The notes below the pieces were generated by a model that was not told the origin of the DNA, ran no database searches, and saw only the letters and a list, made by a program, of their open reading frames with translations. The translations under genes and the position numbers were made by a program. Below are positions 1 through 9,999 of a DNA stretch of 64,000 bases, one piece after another (positions within the stretch are counted from its first letter, which is position 1; each line of letters opens with the position of its first letter). Source of the DNA: Diphasiastrum complanatum (taxonomy: Eukaryota > Streptophyta > Lycopodiopsida > Lycopodiales > Lycopodiaceae). The stretch is from NCBI GenBank assembly GCA_029204225.1, contig CM055113.1, forward strand, positions 22,023,605 to 22,087,604, written 5' to 3'.

Positions 1-16
1 ACTGAAAGGCCTTTTT

Positions 17-451
17 GTGTCCAAAAAAAAAAACAAAATTTCTCTGCCAAATGTTGGTGTTTTGTCTATCGATTTAGGTGATCTCGGTGCACCTGAGATT
101 GATATTGCCATTGCAGGATGCCTGATCGAAAAAGTGCCAATTGACTCTGGTTCCAGTGTGAATATAATAACAGAAGACACAGCTCATGCTCTGGGGCTGA
201 CTGACATTCAACCGACACAACAAAACATCAAGTTAGCTGATTCGACACGACGAAAACCTGTTGGAGAACTGAAGGATGTCACTGTCTACATTCAAGCCAA
301 GCCATTCACAATGAATTCCATTGTTATCAAATCACTCGGTTTGTCATCCTATTCTGTGCTGATTGGACAACCTTGGCTTTATCAATCAAACGCAAGTGTA
401 CATTGGAAATCCAGAGAGCTGAGATTTCAGACTGGTGAGACCAATAACTAA
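17..451 (+). pseudogene. G1 retropepsin-like aspartic protease
   Basis: The open frame of 144 codons encodes a retroviral-type aspartic protease that would cleave the Gag-Pol polyprotein. The active-site signature DSGSS sits near residue 43, with the hydrophobic strand NIITEDTAHALGL after it. A second conserved strand, SYSVLIGQPWL, lies near residue 115. This matches plant gypsy proteases, which work as homodimers. The ATG given is only the first in the open frame: in a polyprotein the true start would be upstream, in gag. The frame ends at a stop at 449-451, so the fusion to RT is already broken. The DSG triad is intact. Confidence 0.8.
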
Positions 452-511
452 GGTAAGCTAGCAGAACAAATCATAACCTGGAGTCATGACAAATATGAAG
501 GTGAAACTCCT

Positions 512-1031
512 TTGTCCGACACTAGCTTTACATCAGAAGAATCTTTCTATTCCTTGAATATTTTTGCCAATGAATCTGATATTGAAGTGCAGTACTTTGA
601 ATGTTATGAGAATGTTGATGACGAAGAATTCTTCGATGCTTGCAACGCTGAAGCGGATGTTTCGTATGAAGAAATTAACGTTGCAGACATGAACTCGAAA
701 GAATCTGACAATTTGAGTGACGAATTTGAACACAAATTTGGTAACAAGAACCAGGTTGACGACAAGAAAACATCTGTGGAGTCAACCATGTGCAAAATTC
801 ATGGCCATACCAAGGCCAGTATGACAGAAAGTATCATTTTACCAGATTCTACTGAACTGATTGAACTTGCACCTGACAGACTTGTGCATGTTTCAAAGTC
901 ACTTGGAGAATCGGAGTTAGTGAAATTCACTGAACTATTGAAGGAGTATCAAGACATTTTTGTTTGGTCGCTCGACGATTTGAAGGGTATACCTGCAGAA
1001 TTCAGAGAGCACCAAATTGATCTTAAGGAAG
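512..1031 (+). pseudogene. G1 protease-RT linker and RT N-terminus
   Basis: The first ~110 codons are acidic, low-conservation linker. The last ~60 codons carry the hallmark lead-in to plant gypsy RT: a segment close to LLKEYQDIFVWSLDDLKGIP followed by an H-x-I motif. The frame is interrupted after the codon for K-E by the LTR of C1 at 1032 and continues, in phase, from 5864. Together with the 5864-6181 piece it represents only the fingers of RT. Confidence 0.8.
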
Positions 1032-1713
1032 TGTAAAAATTACAGAAAATAAGGATCCTAAAACACTTGAAATGATGAGGGAAACAATAGATTATGATCT
1101 CATAAGATTTGCACAAGTTGAACCATCAAAATCCATAAAAAATCTATGCTTGAACCTCACTGAATGGCCCAAATCATTGAAAAAGGCTTCACACGTGTGA
1201 AAGTACGGCCTCCCACAGTCTGAGTACTGTACATCAGACCTACATTCAATCCTATAATCATTAGTAATCACAAGTACTCAAACAATTATGAACATAGAGA
1301 GCAATTGCACCATTATGAGAGAAAAATCATGAAATTGCTTGATTGATTTTGGTGAGATATCATCACCTATATATACATGATCCATCATGGTTTTGGACAG
1401 GTATGAGTAGCCCTAAACCTATCCCTAATGCTAATTTTGGTGGATCTTTCATCCCTATCAAGTTAGGGTTGGAATCTTGGAGATCCCTCGACAATGCAAA
1501 AACTACCAAAAATAGCTCCTATTTTTTCTCCCTTGTATCTAAGCATAATTTGGACTCATTTCAAAGGTTCTAACACTTAGGTCTACTTGAGAACATCCTT
1601 ATGAATGGAATCCTATGCTATTTGGCACGTGTGACAAGCCACATCATGACCATCTAACTATTTACAAGTCATATGACCAAAACTAGTCAAGCTAGAATTG
1701 TGAATTTTTAACA
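1032..1713 (-). repeat. C1 3' LTR
   Basis: Closely matches 5185-5858. On the plus strand it begins TGTAAAAATTAC and ends TTTTTAACA, giving TG...CA ends and inverted termini. It contains the 14-bp palindrome TTCACACGTGTGAA at 1188-1201. An ORF inside (1343-1573) is LTR sequence, not a gene. Confidence 0.9.
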
Positions 1714-1727
1714 CTCCTCCTCACTAT

Positions 1728-3240
1728 CTAGCTTGGTTCAATCATTGATTTACTAATCACTCCAAGTGATGATCTGAACTTCATAAAAGGTGTCTTTTGA
1801 AGTGGTTTAGTAAGTAGATCAGCTACACATTCATTGCTTGGAACATGCTCCAAAGCAATCTCCTTGGCTTGCACCGTTTCTCTCACAAAGTGATGGCATA
1901 TCTCAATGTGCTTAGATCTTGCATGGAAGATTGGGTTAGATGCAAGGTGTTGGGCTGATATATTGTCATTGTAGATGATTGGTGCCTCCTCTGAATCCAT
2001 GATCTTTAGCTCCACCAATAATCTCTTGATCCAAAGTACCTCCTTTGTAGTGGTTGTCAAAGCTTTGTACTCGGCCTCGGTTGAAGATAGAGATATAGTT
2101 TCTTGCTTTTTTGAAAGCCATGAAACCACACCTTCTCCTATGAAAGTTGAATAGGCACTTGTTGATTTCCTATCCCTCTTGTCCCCTACAAAATCTTAAT
2201 CACTAAATGCATGAAGGTTAATCACATCTCCTCTATATAGAATCCCAAAATCCAATGTACCCGAGATGTATCTTAGAATCCTCTTAGTCTTTTTCCAATG
2301 GATATTCAATGGCTTTTGCATGGATTGGCTCAACCTACATACACTAAAGCTAAGATCTGGTCTAGTTATAGTGATCCACATTAAGGAACCTATAAGTTGC
2401 CTAAACAAAGTGATGTCCATGAAGGATCTTTCATCATCTTCATTTGGCACTTTTACATCTTGCTCCATTGGTGTGTCAACACTCTTGCATACTTCCATCC
2501 TAAACTTCTTCAAAAGACTTTGAACATAGTTTACTTGACTTATAAAGATAAAATCAGACCCTCTAAGTACTTCTATGCCTAAGATGAAGTGAAGACACCC
2601 TAGATCTACCATCTTGAACTCTAAGGATAGATCTATCTTGATTTTTTCAATACCATCAACACTATTTCCACTAATGATGATGTCATCTACATAAATGACT
2701 AAAAGTACAATACCAACATCATCAAACTTAATGTAAAGAGTGGGATCATATTCACTTTGAACAAAAGAAAGTGAAATAAGATAGCAATGTAGTCTTGAAT
2801 TCCAAGATCTCAAGGCTTGCTTCAAGCCATAGATGCTTCTTTGGAGATGGCATACTTTGTTCTCCATTCCATGCTTGATGATCCCTTGTGGCTGCTCCAT
2901 AGATATCCTCTTCCAAAAAACCATTCAAGAAAGCATTAGAGACATCCATTTGACATAGAATCCCTCCAAAATGTGATGCAAGTGCAATGATTAGCCTTAT
3001 TGTGACCATCTTGGCCACGGGTGCAAAAGTTTCCTCATAGTCTATCCCTCTCTCTTGAGCATAACCTTTTGCAACTAGTCTTGCTTTATGTTTGTTAACA
3101 CTCCCATTTGCATTCAATCTAAGCTTGAAGACCCACTTGCATCCTATTACATTCCTTTGAGGTCTCTCAACAAGCAACCAAGTTTCATTCTCAATCAAGG
3201 CATCATACTCACCCAAGCTTTATACCATTCTTTAGAGTTC
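1728..3240 (-). pseudogene. C1 reverse transcriptase-RNase H
   Basis: Three frame-shifted blocks form a copia RT-RNase H. 2752-3216 carries IENETWLLVERP, VNKHKARLVAKGYAQERGID and the QMDVSNAFLNG block with catalytic D. 2196-2924 carries YGLKQALRSW, the active site YVDDIIISG, LHFILGIEV and the DTPM and RPDLSFSV blocks. 1728-2129 carries the RNase H motif SLSSTEAEYKAL and the C-terminal KHIEICHHFVRE. The frameshift is near 2800, in the segment between the two RT blocks. The short ORF beginning at 3216 is simply the open part of RT. Confidence 0.88.
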
Positions 3241-3249
3241 AATGCATCT

Positions 3250-4482
3250 TCAACATAAACATTCATTTGAAGCAAAGTCAACATTGAAACCACTGTCTAC
3301 CATTTGGCCAACAGTTAGTAGATTCTTTGTTATTGTAGGAATGTACAAAACACCTTTTATGTTGATCTTTTTGGAAGATCCTATGCAAAGGGGAATGCTA
3401 CCAACTCCTTCAATCTTACAAGCTTCATCATTTGCTGTATAGATAGACTTTATAGGTCCATCATAAGATAAGAGAGAAGAGAAAAACTCCCTTTTACTAG
3501 TCATGTGTGAACTAGCACCTGAGTCAATCCACCAAGGATCTTCTCCTTTGAAGCTTGTTGAAGAAAATATGGACATCATGAGAGAGTCTTCATGTGAACT
3601 CTCCTCCTCCTCCTCTTTGCTCATGTTGGCTTGGATTTGATCTTGCTTCCTCTTGAAGCATTCCGAGGCATAATGCCCCATCTTGCTACAATAGTAGCAC
3701 TGCACCTTTGACTTGTCCTTCTTGACTTTGGTGGTTGATGAAGATGCCTTTGAGGGTCCTTCTTGATCCTCAAGCTTTGTAGACTTCTTGAATGTGGTTC
3801 CTTTGCCTTTGGACTTGCCTTTGCCTTTGGACTTGCCTTTGCCTTTGGTGAAGAGAGCTTGGTCATCTCCACCTTGGATGGAAAGCCTATCCATCCTCTC
3901 TTGCATTTGGCTCCTTCTTGATTCCTCGGCCATGAGTGTGCCTTGGAGTTCTTCATGTATGGGTAGCTTACCCATAATTGCATATCCCTTAACCAAATTG
4001 TCAAATTCAAAGCTTAGTCCATTCAATATGAGTTGAACAAGATCTTCATCCTTGATAGGATCACCTATAAGGGCTAGCTCTTTGTTCGATTCCTTTACTC
4101 TTAGGACAAAAGTATGTGCACTCTCTCCTTTCTTTTGATAGCTTCTATAGATTTGATTCTTCAAAGCTAACATTATAGTTTTGTTCTTGGATTCATAGAC
4201 CTTTTGCAAGCTCTCCCAAGCATCTTGAGCTGAAGTGCAATCTCCTACCTCTCTTAAGAGTTCATTTGCAACATTCATTTTTATGCAATGTAGTGCAACA
4301 TTGCACCTCTTGATGTATTTGGCTTTTTCTTGAGGATGAATAGGTTCACCCTCCTTACCATTTACAATTTCCATCAGATCTTGCATGATCATGATGGATT
4401 CCATTCTAACTTTCCATATGGAATAGTTAGTTTTGTTGAGCCTTTTATTAGTATCCAAAAGATATGCATTTATAGATGCCAT
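3250..4482 (-). pseudogene. C1 Gag-protease
   Basis: The open frame is 410 codons. The N-terminus has the copia Gag start (NKTNYSIWKVRMES near residue 20) and a UBN2-type capsid region (DAWESLQKVYESKNKT). A Lys/Gly-rich tract (SKGKGKSKGKG) precedes the nucleocapsid zinc knuckle CYYCSKMGHYASEC (C-X2-C-X4-H-X4-C, ~residue 262). The protease signature WWIDSGASSHMT is near residue 318. The frame ends just past the protease at FASNECL, where integrase sequence should begin but does not. The start at 4482 fits family N-termini. Confidence 0.88.
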
Positions 4483-5170
4483 CTAGTCTCCTAATTAAGG
4501 ACTTGACACAAATGAAGGTTACTTCTATTGATTTGATTAAAGGTCTAACTTATCCCACTTCTTAGGGACCTGAAAATATCAGTAATAGACTTCCTATAAA
4601 GATCTAAGAATGATCTCTAACAAAATCAAATCATAGAATACTAGAAACAATGCACTTGCTTGATTGAAGTAGACAATACTAGTAGAATTGCCCCTCTTTC
4701 GATAGAGAACATTAAAGCTTCCAAATGATCTGATCAAGAGTGAATTTCAGCAACCTACTATACTTCCAAAATCACTTGTAAAAGATTTAAATGGAACTTA
4801 ATGAGGATGCAACACAATATACTATCCAATCATAAGCAAAAAATGATCAAAATTGATGAAAAATTGATCTACTCCTTGAATGCTAGAAAGCCTCCTCTAT
4901 GAAATCACCTCCAAAACTCGCTTAGAAATCAATGCTTGGAGCAAGCAAAACTTGCTATCTTGGTAATGTGAATTGAATTCAACTTTGCCTCTGGTTTTAG
5001 ACACCTAAACACCTGCAAATGAAGTCACACAACACCAATCTCCAATGTATTTGACTCACTTTGAGTTCTAGAATCAATACTAGATGCTAAGATCCAATCT
5101 ACACAAGATTTAGATCAAAAATTGTGATCAAATTGAATGAAAACCAAGGATTTAGCTCATTTCGGTCTTT
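4483..5170 (-). other. C1 untranslated leader
   Basis: About 690 bases between PBS and gag start. It is AT-rich with no open frame or clear repeat. It is expected to hold packaging and dimerisation signals, none of which I can pinpoint. Confidence 0.6.
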
Positions 5171-5184
5171 AGGCTCTGATACCA
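5171..5184 (-). promoter_or_regulatory. C1 primer-binding site (tRNA-iMet type)
   Basis: The minus strand reads TGGTATCAGAGCCT immediately after the 5' LTR, complementary to the 3' end of plant initiator-Met tRNA. It would prime minus-strand cDNA synthesis. Confidence 0.9.
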
Positions 5185-5858
5185 TGTAAAAATTACAGCA
5201 AATAAGGATCCTAAAACACTTGAAATGATGAGGGAAACAATAGATTATGATTTCATAAGATTAGCACAAGTTGAACCATCAAAATCCATAAAAAATCTAT
5301 GCTTGAACCTCACTAAATGGCCCAAATCCTTGAAGAAGGCTTCACACGTGTGAAAGTACGGCCTCCCATAGTCTGAGTACTGTACACCAGACCTACATTC
5401 AATCCTATAATCATTAGTAATCACAAGTACTCAAACAATTATGAACATAGAGAGCAATTGCACCATTATAAGAGAAAAATCATGAAATTGCTTGATTGAT
5501 TTTGGTGAGATATCATCACCTATATATACATGATCCATCACGGTTTTGGGAAGGTATGAGTAGCCCTAAACCTATCCCTAATTCTAATTTTGGTGGATTT
5601 TTCATCCCTATCAAGTTAGGGTTGGAATCTTGGAGATCCCTCAACAATGCAAAAATTACCAAAAATAGCTCTCTCCCTTGTATCTAAGCATAATTTGGAC
5701 TCATTCCAAAGGTTCTAACACTTAGGTCTACTTGAGAACATCCTTATAAATGGAATCCTATGCTATTTGGCACGTGTGACAAGCCACATCATGACCATCT
5801 AACTATTTACAAGTCATATGACCAAAACTAGTCAAGCTAGAATTGTGAATTTTTAATA
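5185..5858 (-). repeat. C1 5' LTR
   Basis: Partner of 1032-1713 with scattered substitutions and a short internal deletion near 5670. The outer end reads TA rather than CA on the plus strand, a single C-to-T change at the terminal dinucleotide. The palindrome TTCACACGTGTGAA is at 5341-5354. Confidence 0.9.
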
Positions 5859-5863
5859 GGAAG

Positions 5864-6181
5864 ATGTTGTTCCTATTCGACAGAGACAGTATCGTCTCAA
5901 TCCTAAGTACTCTCTCATGGTCAAGGATGAACTTAACAAGCACCTTAAGGTGGGTATAACCCGTCTTAAGTAGTGAATGGGTTTCACCCATTGTTGTCGT
6001 CCCAAAGAAAAAGACTGGCAAAATATGAATATGCCAGGATTTCCGCAAACTCAATGTTGCCACAAGGAAGGACCATCATCCTCTGCCTTTGAATTGGCCG
6101 TTGACACCAATCCTGCCTGTTGCACCATTCGAGAAGTGGGGGATTGACTTTGTCGGTCCAATCAAACCTGTTACCTGACAT
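5864..6181 (+). pseudogene. G1 RT fingers fused by deletion to integrase
   Basis: Translation resumes the RT with RQRQYRLNP and MVKDELNKHLKVG, then a stop, then SPIVVVPKKK and CQDFRKLN, all conserved early RT blocks. At about 6090, just after a D-H-H-P-L-P motif, the sequence jumps to an integrase block (PVAPFEKWGIDFVGPI), whose D is the first catalytic residue of the DDE core. Roughly 1.5 kb normally found between these points is absent: the RT active site, RNase H and integrase HHCC. A stop follows near 6178. Confidence 0.8.
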
Positions 6182-6806
6182 ACGAAATGTCGTTATATTC
6201 TAGTTGCAACGGATTATGCTACCAAGAATGTTGAAGTAGAGGCGACGAAACAAAATGATGCAAAAACTGTCGCGACGTTCTTATTCAAATATATCATCAC
6301 AAGATATGGTTGTCCACTCAAACTAGTGAATGACCGAGGTACACATTTTTTAAATAACACTATACGGTTGCTGACAACTTATTTCCTGATCAAACACGGA
6401 AAAACTACACTGTATAATTTAAAAGCAAACGGGTTGACAGAAAGAGCTAATAGAATTTTATGTAGGATTCTGAACAAAATTACTATTGAACATGCAACGA
6501 ATTGGGATCGGAAACTACCATCAGTTCTCTGGGCTTATCGCAACACAGAGAAAATCACAACGAAACAGACACCATATTTTCTTACGTATGGTATGCATCC
6601 TATTTTGCCAATTGAATTTGAGGTGAAAACCTTTTGAATTCAAGCTCAATGAACAGATGCAGAATGTTTAAACGAAAGGTTGACTAATATTGAAGAACTA
6701 GCTGAAGCTCAAGAGACTTCACAAAAACTAACGGAGGAAATCCAGAAACAAAGAACGAAGAAATATGACATTCATATAAAAAAATGTGATCTTAAAGTTC
6801 CAAGGT
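6182..6806 (+). pseudogene. G1 integrase core and C-terminal segment
   Basis: This is the gypsy integrase catalytic core. Visible blocks are ILVATDYATKNVEVEA, FKYIITRYGCPLKLVNDRG (second catalytic D in NDRG), LTERANRIL (the catalytic E region), WAYRNTEKIT and LTYGMHPILPIEFEV. After ~6640 the frame shifts, but the coiled region (ERLTNIEELAEAQE, KKYDIHIKKCDLKV) is still readable to ~6806. It stops abruptly there, and the expected next block is found on the opposite strand. Confidence 0.8.
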
Positions 6807-6960
6807 GTTGACTGTTTCTCACTGAATGTGACCAATTCCCAGAACCATTGTCAAACACCTCTATGACTTTATAAGGTCCAAGCCATCGCATATGGAGTTT
6901 TCTAGGAAACTTTTGATGGCGACTGTCATATATCAACCGCCTTCAACAAATCCATACACA
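6807..6960 (-). pseudogene. Inverted gypsy integrase GPY/F fragment
   Basis: On the minus strand this stretch reads DSRHQKFPRKLHMRWLGPYK followed by VIEVFDNGS, the GPY/F module at the C-terminus of gypsy integrases. It is the block that should follow the plus-strand integrase ending at 6806, but it is inverted. The simplest reading is a small local inversion or a separate gypsy fragment inserted back to back. A stop precedes the readable frame. DNA from ~6961 to 7007 is unassigned. Confidence 0.6.
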
Positions 6961-7007
6961 CATATACACACACGATCCATTTCTGCCATGCCAATGAATG
7001 TGAATAC

Positions 7008-7281
7008 ACTTACAATTTGCTTTGCACAGGAACACAGATCATGCTACACAGTAACACAGACAGAAAACACTCTCCACAACAAGCTCACATAGCAACTGTA
7101 TTTCTCAAAATGAAATTACACTGTACATATAGTTGTTCACTCAGGCAACCCATGCATGACCCAGGTTGTCGTTGGTGGGACGCGTATCCCGTCGACTTGC
7201 CTCGTGGCGAGGCCAACTGATCCTTATCCACTGATAGGACCCACAGTACAGTAACACAATGATTCTACTTTAATTCTAACT
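7008..7281 (-). repeat. C2 3' LTR
   Basis: Nearly identical to 11324-11597 and the same length. On the element strand it begins AGTTAGAATTAAAG and ends GTAAGT. Internal to it, just upstream on the element strand, is a purine tract (TTTAAGAGAGAG) serving as polypurine primer. Confidence 0.88.
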
Positions 7282-7329
7282 CTCTCTCTTAAAGTAGAGT
7301 CTACTTTTTATACAATCATATACATAGCT

Positions 7330-8353
7330 TTAAAGTCAACAAACTTTAAGTACAGAAAGCTTTGATCGAAACTTATCAAACTTTTCTCCAGTAAGTGGCT
7401 TACTGAAAATATCAGCTAGTTGTTCTTTTGTGCTACAATGAACAACATGAATTTCACAACTCAGCAGCCTCTCACGTATGAAGCGATACTAAATCTCAAT
7501 GTGTTTAGTTCTTGCATGGAACACTGGATTCTTTTCTAGCTGAATGCCACTCTGACTGTCGCTATGTAAAGTCGTGGGATTTTGCTGCTTCATGCCAATT
7601 TCTTCCAAGATTTGTCTCAACCATATAGCTTCATGTGCTGCACTACACATTGCCTTATACTCTGCTTCTGTGGTGGAAAGAGCAATTGTACTTTGCTTCT
7701 TACTAGACCAGGAAAGTACCACAAAACTGGAATACATACCTTGTGGTGGATCTACGATCATGATAGTCACCTCCCCAATCCACATCCACATAGCCACACA
7801 ACTCAGGTAAACCATCATGCTTCCTGTAAATCAAGCCATACTCTGAAGTGCCTTTCACATAACGCAAAATGGGTTTAGCTGTCTTCCAATGTGTTTCTGT
7901 AGGTGCTGCCATGAACTGACTTACAATGCCAACAACATAGCATATATCTGGTCTAGTCGTGGTAAGGTAAATCAAGCTCCCTACTAATTGTCTATACAGC
8001 GTAGCATCAAATGACTGTGACTCATCAAGCTTAGAAAGCCTTTTACTTGGTTCAATAGGAGTGTTTACTGGTTTGCAATCCTACAACCTAAACCTGTGCA
8101 GCAACTCTTTGACATTCTTCACATGTGTTAAACCCACTTCATGTCCTTTTTGCCACACTTCTACTCCAAGGCAGTAATGCATCAGGCTGAGATCTATCAT
8201 CTCAAATTGTTCCATGAGGTCTTTCTTGATCATGTCTATAATCTCTTGATTATTTTCCGTAATAATCAAGTCATCAACATAAAGAGCAATCAAAGCAACC
8301 ATACCATCAAAGCATAAGACATATAGATTTGGATCAGAATGTGTTCTCACCAT
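7330..8353 (-). pseudogene. C2 RT C-terminal part and RNase H
   Basis: Broken continuation of the C2 polyprotein. 8081-8353 holds SDPNLYVLCF and the active site YVDDLIITEN. 7703-7975 holds TTRPDICYVVGIVSQFM and YGLIYRKHDG. 7489-7818 holds RNase H blocks (STIALSTTEAEYKAM, HSDSQSGIQLEKNPVFHART). Past a stop at ~7488 the C-terminal block resembling LADIFSKPLTGEKF is still readable to ~7340. At least three frame breaks are visible. Confidence 0.85.
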
Positions 8354-8389
8354 CTCCTTTGAATGAAAGTAGGCATCAATCCTACTATA

Positions 8390-9130
8390 CTACACACGTG
8401 GTGCTTGTTTAAGACCATAAAGCGCTTTCTTCAAGCGACATACTTTATTTTCCTGTCCCTTCGTTACAAAGCCTTCAGGTTGATCCATGAACACTTCTTC
8501 TTCTAACTCAACATTTAGAAAAGCAGATTTCACATCCATCTGATGCAAAGGCCAACCAAAATGTGAAGCTAAAGCAATAAGTAGATGTAGAGTATTCCAC
8601 TTACAAACCGGCGCAAAGGTCTCCTCATAGTCGATGCCTTTATTTTGTGCGTACCCTTTGATCACCAATCTTGCTTTGTGCTTTGCTATACTTCCATCTG
8701 CATGGTACTTAGTCATGTATACCCATTTGCAACCAATGGGTTTCTTGCCAACTGGTGGATCTACTAAGTCCCATGTGCTATGTTTAGCAATTGACTCCAT
8801 CTCCTCTCCCATGGCCTTGACCCAAATGTCATCATCCTCATGGGCGAATTCTACTTTCAAGTTTTGATCAATAATGACTCCAACAGAAAGTAGATTTTTC
8901 TTCAAACCTGGTACATAAAGTACCTCCCTGATCATCCTGCTTTTGCCATCAGGTAGTTGGATTGAAAGGGTGTCTATCCCCTTGATCTTGCACACCTCAC
9001 CATTTGCTTGTGAAACAAATGTTCCATTATCCAACACCTTCAAACTACTGAACCAATTCTTGTTACCTGTCATGTGTCTTGTGGCTCCCGAGTCAATATA
9101 CCATGCTTGATCATCTTGATTAGATGACAA
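8390..9130 (-). pseudogene. C2 protease fused in frame to RT (no integrase)
   Basis: One 246-codon frame joins two domains that are normally ~500 residues apart. Residues ~10-95 are the protease (AWYIDSGATRHMTG, VLYVPGLKKNLLSV, LKVEFAHE). At ~residue 100 it passes directly into the RT lead-in (WVKAMGEEMESIAKHSTWDL), then AKHKARLVIKGYAQNKGIDY and HQMDVKSAFLN. GAG-preIN and the whole integrase are absent without loss of frame. The frame ends at ALYGLKQAPRV by a frameshift. Confidence 0.87.
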
Positions 9131-9139
9131 TGCAGATAT

Positions 9140-9999
9140 GAAGATGCTAGACTCTTCAATCTCACCCTCATCGACAAGGTTACCTGCTTGTTTTGGTTTT
9201 CCCTTGCCTTGTTCCGCCAGGAATTTGCGACATTCACTCTTCCAATGGCCCTTTTTACTACAATGGAAGCACTTGCCTTTCTCTTAGTTTTATTGGAAGA
9301 TCCCTCGTCCTCTTGAGACTTGGCAAATTGCTAATTAAACTTCTTCTTGCCCTTGCCCTTGCCTTGTTTTTGGCATGTCGCAAGTGCCTGATCGTCAGTA
9401 TTTTGATGTCTAGCCTTCACCATTTCTTGCCGTTGTTCTTCCTGCATCAAGATTCCTGTGAGCTCATCAAAGGTTGGCAATCTTTCTCTTGATGCTATTC
9501 CGCTCACAAACATCTAATAGGGTTCTGCAATGCCATACAATGCATTGTGCACCAGCTCCACATCACGTATGCGCTCACCAATAGAATGCAGTTCATCTCT
9601 CATTGTCTTGATTCTGGTCATGTACGTATGAATGTGCTCTCCTTGCTCCATGCGGGGACTATACAACTTTGACTTCAGAAACATGATTCTTGACGGATTT
9701 GACATCTCGAACTGCTCCTTTAGCACATCCCATGCCTGTCTGGGTGTAACAACATCACAAATGTGGGTAATGATGTGATCCTTCACTGACAAGTTAATGA
9801 AGGTCAAAGCTTTCCTCATCTTTTTGTCGAACACTTTGATATCTGTTTCATTTGGCGGCCTTCTCTCATCACCTTTGACGACTTCCCACACGTCTTTCTC
9901 CATCAGTATGTTTTTTATTTTGAATTTCCACACTGCATAGTTAGAAATCCCGTCCAATTTGCTACTTTCACTCAAAATGGACTCTCCCATGTTTGCCAT
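9140..9999 (-). pseudogene. C2 Gag
   Basis: The first frame (9514-9999) has the copia Gag opening (SKLDGISNYAVWKFKIKNIL), a UBN2-like helical region (RQAWDVLKEQF) and MTRIKTMRDELHSIGERI. A stop near 9514 breaks it. The next frame (9331-9513) continues with LPTFDELTGILMQEEQRQEM and a Lys-rich tail. A zinc knuckle (C-F-H-C...GHW..EC) is readable around 9220-9290 despite a further stop. The start codon at 9999 sits in the normal family position. Confidence 0.82.

Larger units (their letters stand above)
1032..5858 (-). mobile_element. Nested Ty1/copia element C1, integrase-deleted
   Basis: This is a complete LTR-to-LTR insertion on the minus strand inside G1. The 5' LTR is 5185-5858 and the 3' LTR 1032-1713. 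The PBS is at 5171-5184, and the 5-bp target duplication ggaag lies at 1027-1031 and 5859-5863. Internal order on the minus strand is leader (4483-5170), gag-protease, then RT-RNase H. The integrase is missing. Frameshifts in RT show it is inactive. Copia order would place integrase between protease and RT, exactly where the deletion lies. Confidence 0.92.
1..6806 (+). mobile_element. Ty3/gypsy element G1, degraded, split by nested copia C1
   Basis: Pieces 1-1031 and 5864-6806 are one gypsy pol region on the plus strand. The first piece holds a retropepsin and the linker into reverse transcriptase (RT). The second resumes RT in the same reading frame once C1 and one copy of its 5-bp target duplication are removed. 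It then jumps from early RT to the integrase core, so the RT palm, RNase H and integrase zinc finger are deleted. In-frame stops (for example near 5970 and 6178) show it is dead. Its 5' end lies outside the window and no LTR of its own is visible. Family assignment rests on protease-RT-integrase order and integrase motifs. Confidence 0.85.

Noticed and set aside
1343-1573. 76-codon ORF and its partner at 5496-5687
   Set aside because: Both are inside the C1 LTR pair and represent LTR sequence.
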